A stretch of DNA of 6,946 nt, from positions 1-6,946 of the forward strand of contig JAATEZ010000348.1 in NCBI GenBank assembly GCA_015655485.1. The letters are read 5' to 3'. Within the stretch, counting starts at the first letter, position 1; each line of letters starts with the position of its first letter. A program made the position numbers and the translations under genes. The notes below the pieces were generated by a model. That model was not told the origin of the DNA, made no database searches, and saw only the letters and a list, made by a program, of their open reading frames with translations. The DNA is from Lactobacillales bacterium (GTDB lineage Bacteria > Bacillota > Bacilli > Lactobacillales > Vagococcaceae). Below are positions 5,009 to 6,946 of the stretch, piece by piece.

Positions 5009-5183
5009 GATCTATGAGCAAAAATCTTTAGAAATTTCGCTAACCATTTTTTATTTTTCTCCTTGCTGGACTTCCGTAACTTTATTCCCTGCATGAGTGT
5101 AAGTAAATCCGCATTGCGGTCTTAAACCAAATTTCCGGAGCGTTCATCGTCAAACTCCAAAATAATCTATTTAATTGACGGAT
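5009..5183. other. Non-coding stretch, possibly decayed sequence
   Basis: Together with the repeat that follows, this is part of a gap of about 340 bases without a convincing gene. On the minus strand all three frames are broken by stops. The longest open stretch there reads a lysine-rich segment (5' part DRNADLLTLMQG) with no start or ribosome binding site. A 21-codon ORF (ATG near 5146, MNAPEIWFKT...) has GGAG upstream, but nothing else supports it. A CCGCATTGCGG palindrome sits at 5109-5119 and CGTCAA/TTGACG arms at 5148-5153 and 5175-5180. It may be part of an interspersed intergenic repeat or an old gene remnant. Confidence 0.4.
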
Positions 5184-5316
5184 CGGTCTCAAATGAAAAT
5201 GAACGTTGGGTCAAAAAACAACTTTTCGAAAATAATCCAAACTATCCAGAAAATGCGGACAGCTATTTTAGAATAGTTCTATCTTTTTCTTGAAGCTGGA
5301 TCTCTTTGATCCAGCC
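5184..5316. repeat. Repeat copy 2, inverted relative to copy 1
   Basis: This 133-bp stretch aligns with the reverse complement of 3578-3709 over its full length, with about one net indel. It has CGGTCTCAAAT at 5184-5194, TGGGTCAAAA near 5207-5216, TTTTCGAAAATAATCC near 5223-5238, AACTATCCAGAAAA near 5240-5253, GAATAGTTC near 5271-5279 and GATCCAGCC at 5308-5316. The two copies are clearly diverged, so they are old rather than recent duplicates. Similarity seems to continue weakly to about 5166 (ATCTATTTAATTGA against ATCCATTTAAATGA). Confidence 0.85.
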
Positions 5317-5330
5317 GTTTTGTTTTACTT
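5295..5330 (+). terminator. Small hairpin at the end of repeat copy 2
   Basis: GCTGGATC (5295-5302) and GATCCAGC (5308-5315) form a perfect 8-bp stem around the loop TCTTT, followed on the plus strand by CGTTTTGTTTTAC. It could be a back-up terminator for the crcB cassette. Facing the other way there is no T-tract, so it would not end the Mga-type gene efficiently. Confidence 0.45.
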
Positions 5331-5351
5331 TAAACTAAAAAACAATTCAAT

Positions 5352-6818
5352 TTAAGTTTTTTCATCTTTGCTTTTACTTTCTCTTGTTCGAGCTGATTGT
5401 ATAGCTTTATAAAGCGCAGTCAAATTATTACAACTAGGAAAATCATCTACGAGGATCACATGCCCCTGTTTTACTTTAATACTTGGAACATTCGTAATGA
5501 TCAAATCAAATTTTAAAGGAGTTTTTTGCTTTAAAAACTTGGCATAGGTAGTTACTTCAATGTTAAGTGATTTATTTTCGTGACCATTAAAAAAATTATC
5601 AAAAAAAGTGGCCAAATAGTTTGCATGGATCATACCAAAATCACTGATAATGATCGCTTTTTTTATTTTTCCAGAGCATCTTGAAAGCTCGGGATGAATC
5701 AAACACATCAGATAGAGTATGGACGAAAACATCACATTTAAATCAAAAGAGATGTCTTTTTCTAAGATAGTCAGCTGCTCTTGCAGAAGACCATAGACAT
5801 AAGGGTTTGTTTTTTTAAAACTCATGGCAAAATAGTCGATTCGGTTATACAAAATGGAATTCTTGAAAGGATAAACCTTGCAGCTAAAGTATAATTTAAA
5901 AAAAGCCTGTTGAAACTGCTGCTTTTTTTCTAAGGTCGTGCTGATTTCCAAAGCGGAAATGATTTGATCATAGAATAGAGAGGTTGCCTGCTGCAACATT
6001 TTTTTTTCAGCTTCAGAATCCCAGCCACTGATTCGTTTTAAAAGAGAGTGATGGATCGCTGCTATATTCCGGCTGTTCAATGTTGGAAATTTCTGACGAA
6101 TAGATCGAGAGTATTGACTCTTAAAATCTATGAGTGTACTAATTGGATCATTTAAATAAAACCCCTGATTTTCTCTGATCAAAGAAACTAAATATTGAAT
6201 GGTCATAAAACTATGTTGAAACTCATTCGTCATAGCATCCGCTTTTAACCAATCCTCATTAACAAGGGCTTCAATAATGGACAGATCAAGTTTATGGGGG
6301 AGCTTATGTAAATCAGAACCATATAATTCAATAAAAAAAATAGTAAAAAAATTTCGAACATAGTATTCATTAGTGGATTCGATATAATAATTGTTTTTAC
6401 TATAGTGAATTTTTATTCCTATTTTTTCTAGAACAGTATTTGTCTTTTTTTGTAATCTGTACAAACTGGAAGCACTAGAATAAAGGCGTTCTGTATAAAA
6501 ATCAATAGGCTGGTAAGGATAGAGGAATAACATTTCCAGCCATCTTAGGGAAAGGGTTTCAGTGAAAATATCATGAAAAATCATTCCCAAACTGGAGATG
6601 TTTTTATTTGAGATTTTTATTCCTAATTTTTTGGAGGTGCGGATACCTAGCAAGGTCCCCCATTTTTCCTTTAAAATCATTAAATCATCATTCACTGTTC
6701 TTTCGTTTGCATGGATCAGCTCCGCTAATTTTTTCATTGTGATCCAATCTGCATCAAAAATCAGTATTTCTACTATTTTAATGATTCTTTGAGATGAAGA
6801 ATCGATAAGTGTTCGCAT
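5352..6818 (-). CDS. Mga-family transcriptional regulator
   Basis: A 488-residue regulator. Residues about 7-75 form tandem helix-turn-helix regions (QRIIKIVEIL, then ITMKKLAELIHANERTVNDDLMILKEKW), as in the Mga HTH domain. About 80-370 is an all-helical region resembling PRD-like Mga domains, with candidate regulatory His residues such as those in IHHSL and LIHPEL. About 380-480 reads KKAIIISDFGMIHANYLATFF then LIITNVPS and resembles a PTS EIIB-like domain, but the active-site Cys of a true EIIB is absent. Mga proteins link PTS sugar status to expression of surface proteins. ATG at 6818 is chosen because GGAGGTC lies nine bases upstream; a TTG at 6836 overlaps that site and is unlikely. No target gene adjoins it in this window. 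Confidence 0.88.
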   Translation of the reverse strand: MRTLIDSSSQRIIKIVEILIFDADWITMKKLAELIHANERTVNDDLMILKEKWGTLLGIRTSKKLGIKISNKNISSLGMIFHDIFTETLSLRWLEMLFLYPYQPIDFYTERLYSSASSLYRLQKKTNTVLEKIGIKIHYSKNNYYIESTNEYYVRNFFTIFFIELYGSDLHKLPHKLDLSIIEALVNEDWLKADAMTNEFQHSFMTIQYLVSLIRENQGFYLNDPISTLIDFKSQYSRSIRQKFPTLNSRNIAAIHHSLLKRISGWDSEAEKKMLQQATSLFYDQIISALEISTTLEKKQQFQQAFFKLYFSCKVYPFKNSILYNRIDYFAMSFKKTNPYVYGLLQEQLTILEKDISFDLNVMFSSILYLMCLIHPELSRCSGKIKKAIIISDFGMIHANYLATFFDNFFNGHENKSLNIEVTTYAKFLKQKTPLKFDLIITNVPSIKVKQGHVILVDDFPSCNNLTALYKAIQSARTRESKSKDEKT

Positions 6819-6915
6819 AATTATTTTGACCTCCAATTGAATGATTGATTTCTAACTAAAGACTTATAAATGAGCCAATAAATAGAAACATAAATTGGAA
6901 GAGTTAATTTGCCCC

Positions 6916-6944
6916 ATTATAAACTACCTTTAGTAAATAAGCAA
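6916..6944 (-). promoter_or_regulatory. Promoter of the Mga-type regulator gene
   Basis: On the minus strand, TTGCTT (6939-6944) and a perfect TATAAT (6916-6921) are spaced by 17 bp. Transcription would start near 6909, giving a leader of about 90 bases before the ATG at 6818. That leader is AT-rich and shows no strong hairpin. Confidence 0.7.
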
Positions 6945-6946
6945 AA

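Noticed and set aside
5083..5146. 21-codon minus-strand ORF (MNAPEIWFKT...) with GGAG upstream
   Set aside because: It is very short, lies in a stretch broken in all frames, and has no promoter or recognisable peptide features; noted only within the non-coding entry.
3578..5316. Calling the inverted repeats a composite transposon or integron
   Set aside because: There is no transposase or integrase, the copies are diverged, and no target-site duplication can be shown.
6819..6836. TTG start for the Mga-type gene
   Set aside because: That TTG overlaps the GGAGGTC site that serves the ATG at 6818, and it has no site of its own.
1..6946. CRISPR array, tRNA or rRNA genes
   Set aside because: No regularly spaced direct repeats, cloverleaf or rRNA-like sequence is seen.

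Overview
This is a low-GC Firmicutes window, most likely an Enterococcus-like member of the Lactobacillales. The evidence is AT-rich DNA, strong GGAGG-type ribosome binding sites, an Mga-family regulator, a YhcF/YtrA-type GntR repressor and a CrcB/FluC pair behind a fluoride riboswitch. Genus is an inference; no rRNA or other phylogenetic marker is present.

Layout from left to right. A partial unknown minus-strand gene runs off the left edge (1-272), with a leader that holds an inverted repeat. A minus-strand two-gene operon follows (432-2231). It has a GntR-family regulator first and a large polytopic membrane protein with a DUF5808-type segment second. Its promoter -10 lies inside a perfect 29-bp palindrome that is almost certainly the regulator's own operator. 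A monocistronic ROK-family protein (2378-3301, minus) comes next, with its own consensus promoter and a strong intrinsic terminator. It lacks the usual zinc and GExGH signature of ROK kinases.

On the plus strand, a crcB-type fluoride riboswitch (about 3463-3554) lies upstream of crcB1 (3774-4178), crcB2 (4232-4597) and a small DUF1801 gene (4601-4933), ending in a terminator (4946-5008). Together these form a fluoride-export cassette: fluoride stabilises the aptamer, blocks the overlapping terminator and turns on two small Fluc channel subunits. The role of the DUF1801 protein is not known.

The leader between riboswitch and crcB1 is unusually long. It holds an approximately 132-bp hairpin repeat and a second terminator-like hairpin just before the ribosome binding site. 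A diverged copy of the same repeat lies in inverted orientation at 5184-5316, so the two copies bracket the whole channel cassette. The right end holds an Mga-type regulator gene (5352-6818, minus) with a good promoter at 6916-6944; its targets are not in the window.

No CRISPR array, tRNA, rRNA or complete insertion sequence is seen. The most interesting features are the doubled regulation and repeat-bracketed structure of the fluoride cassette, the in-frame single-stop junction between crcB2 and DUF1801, and the atypical ROK protein.
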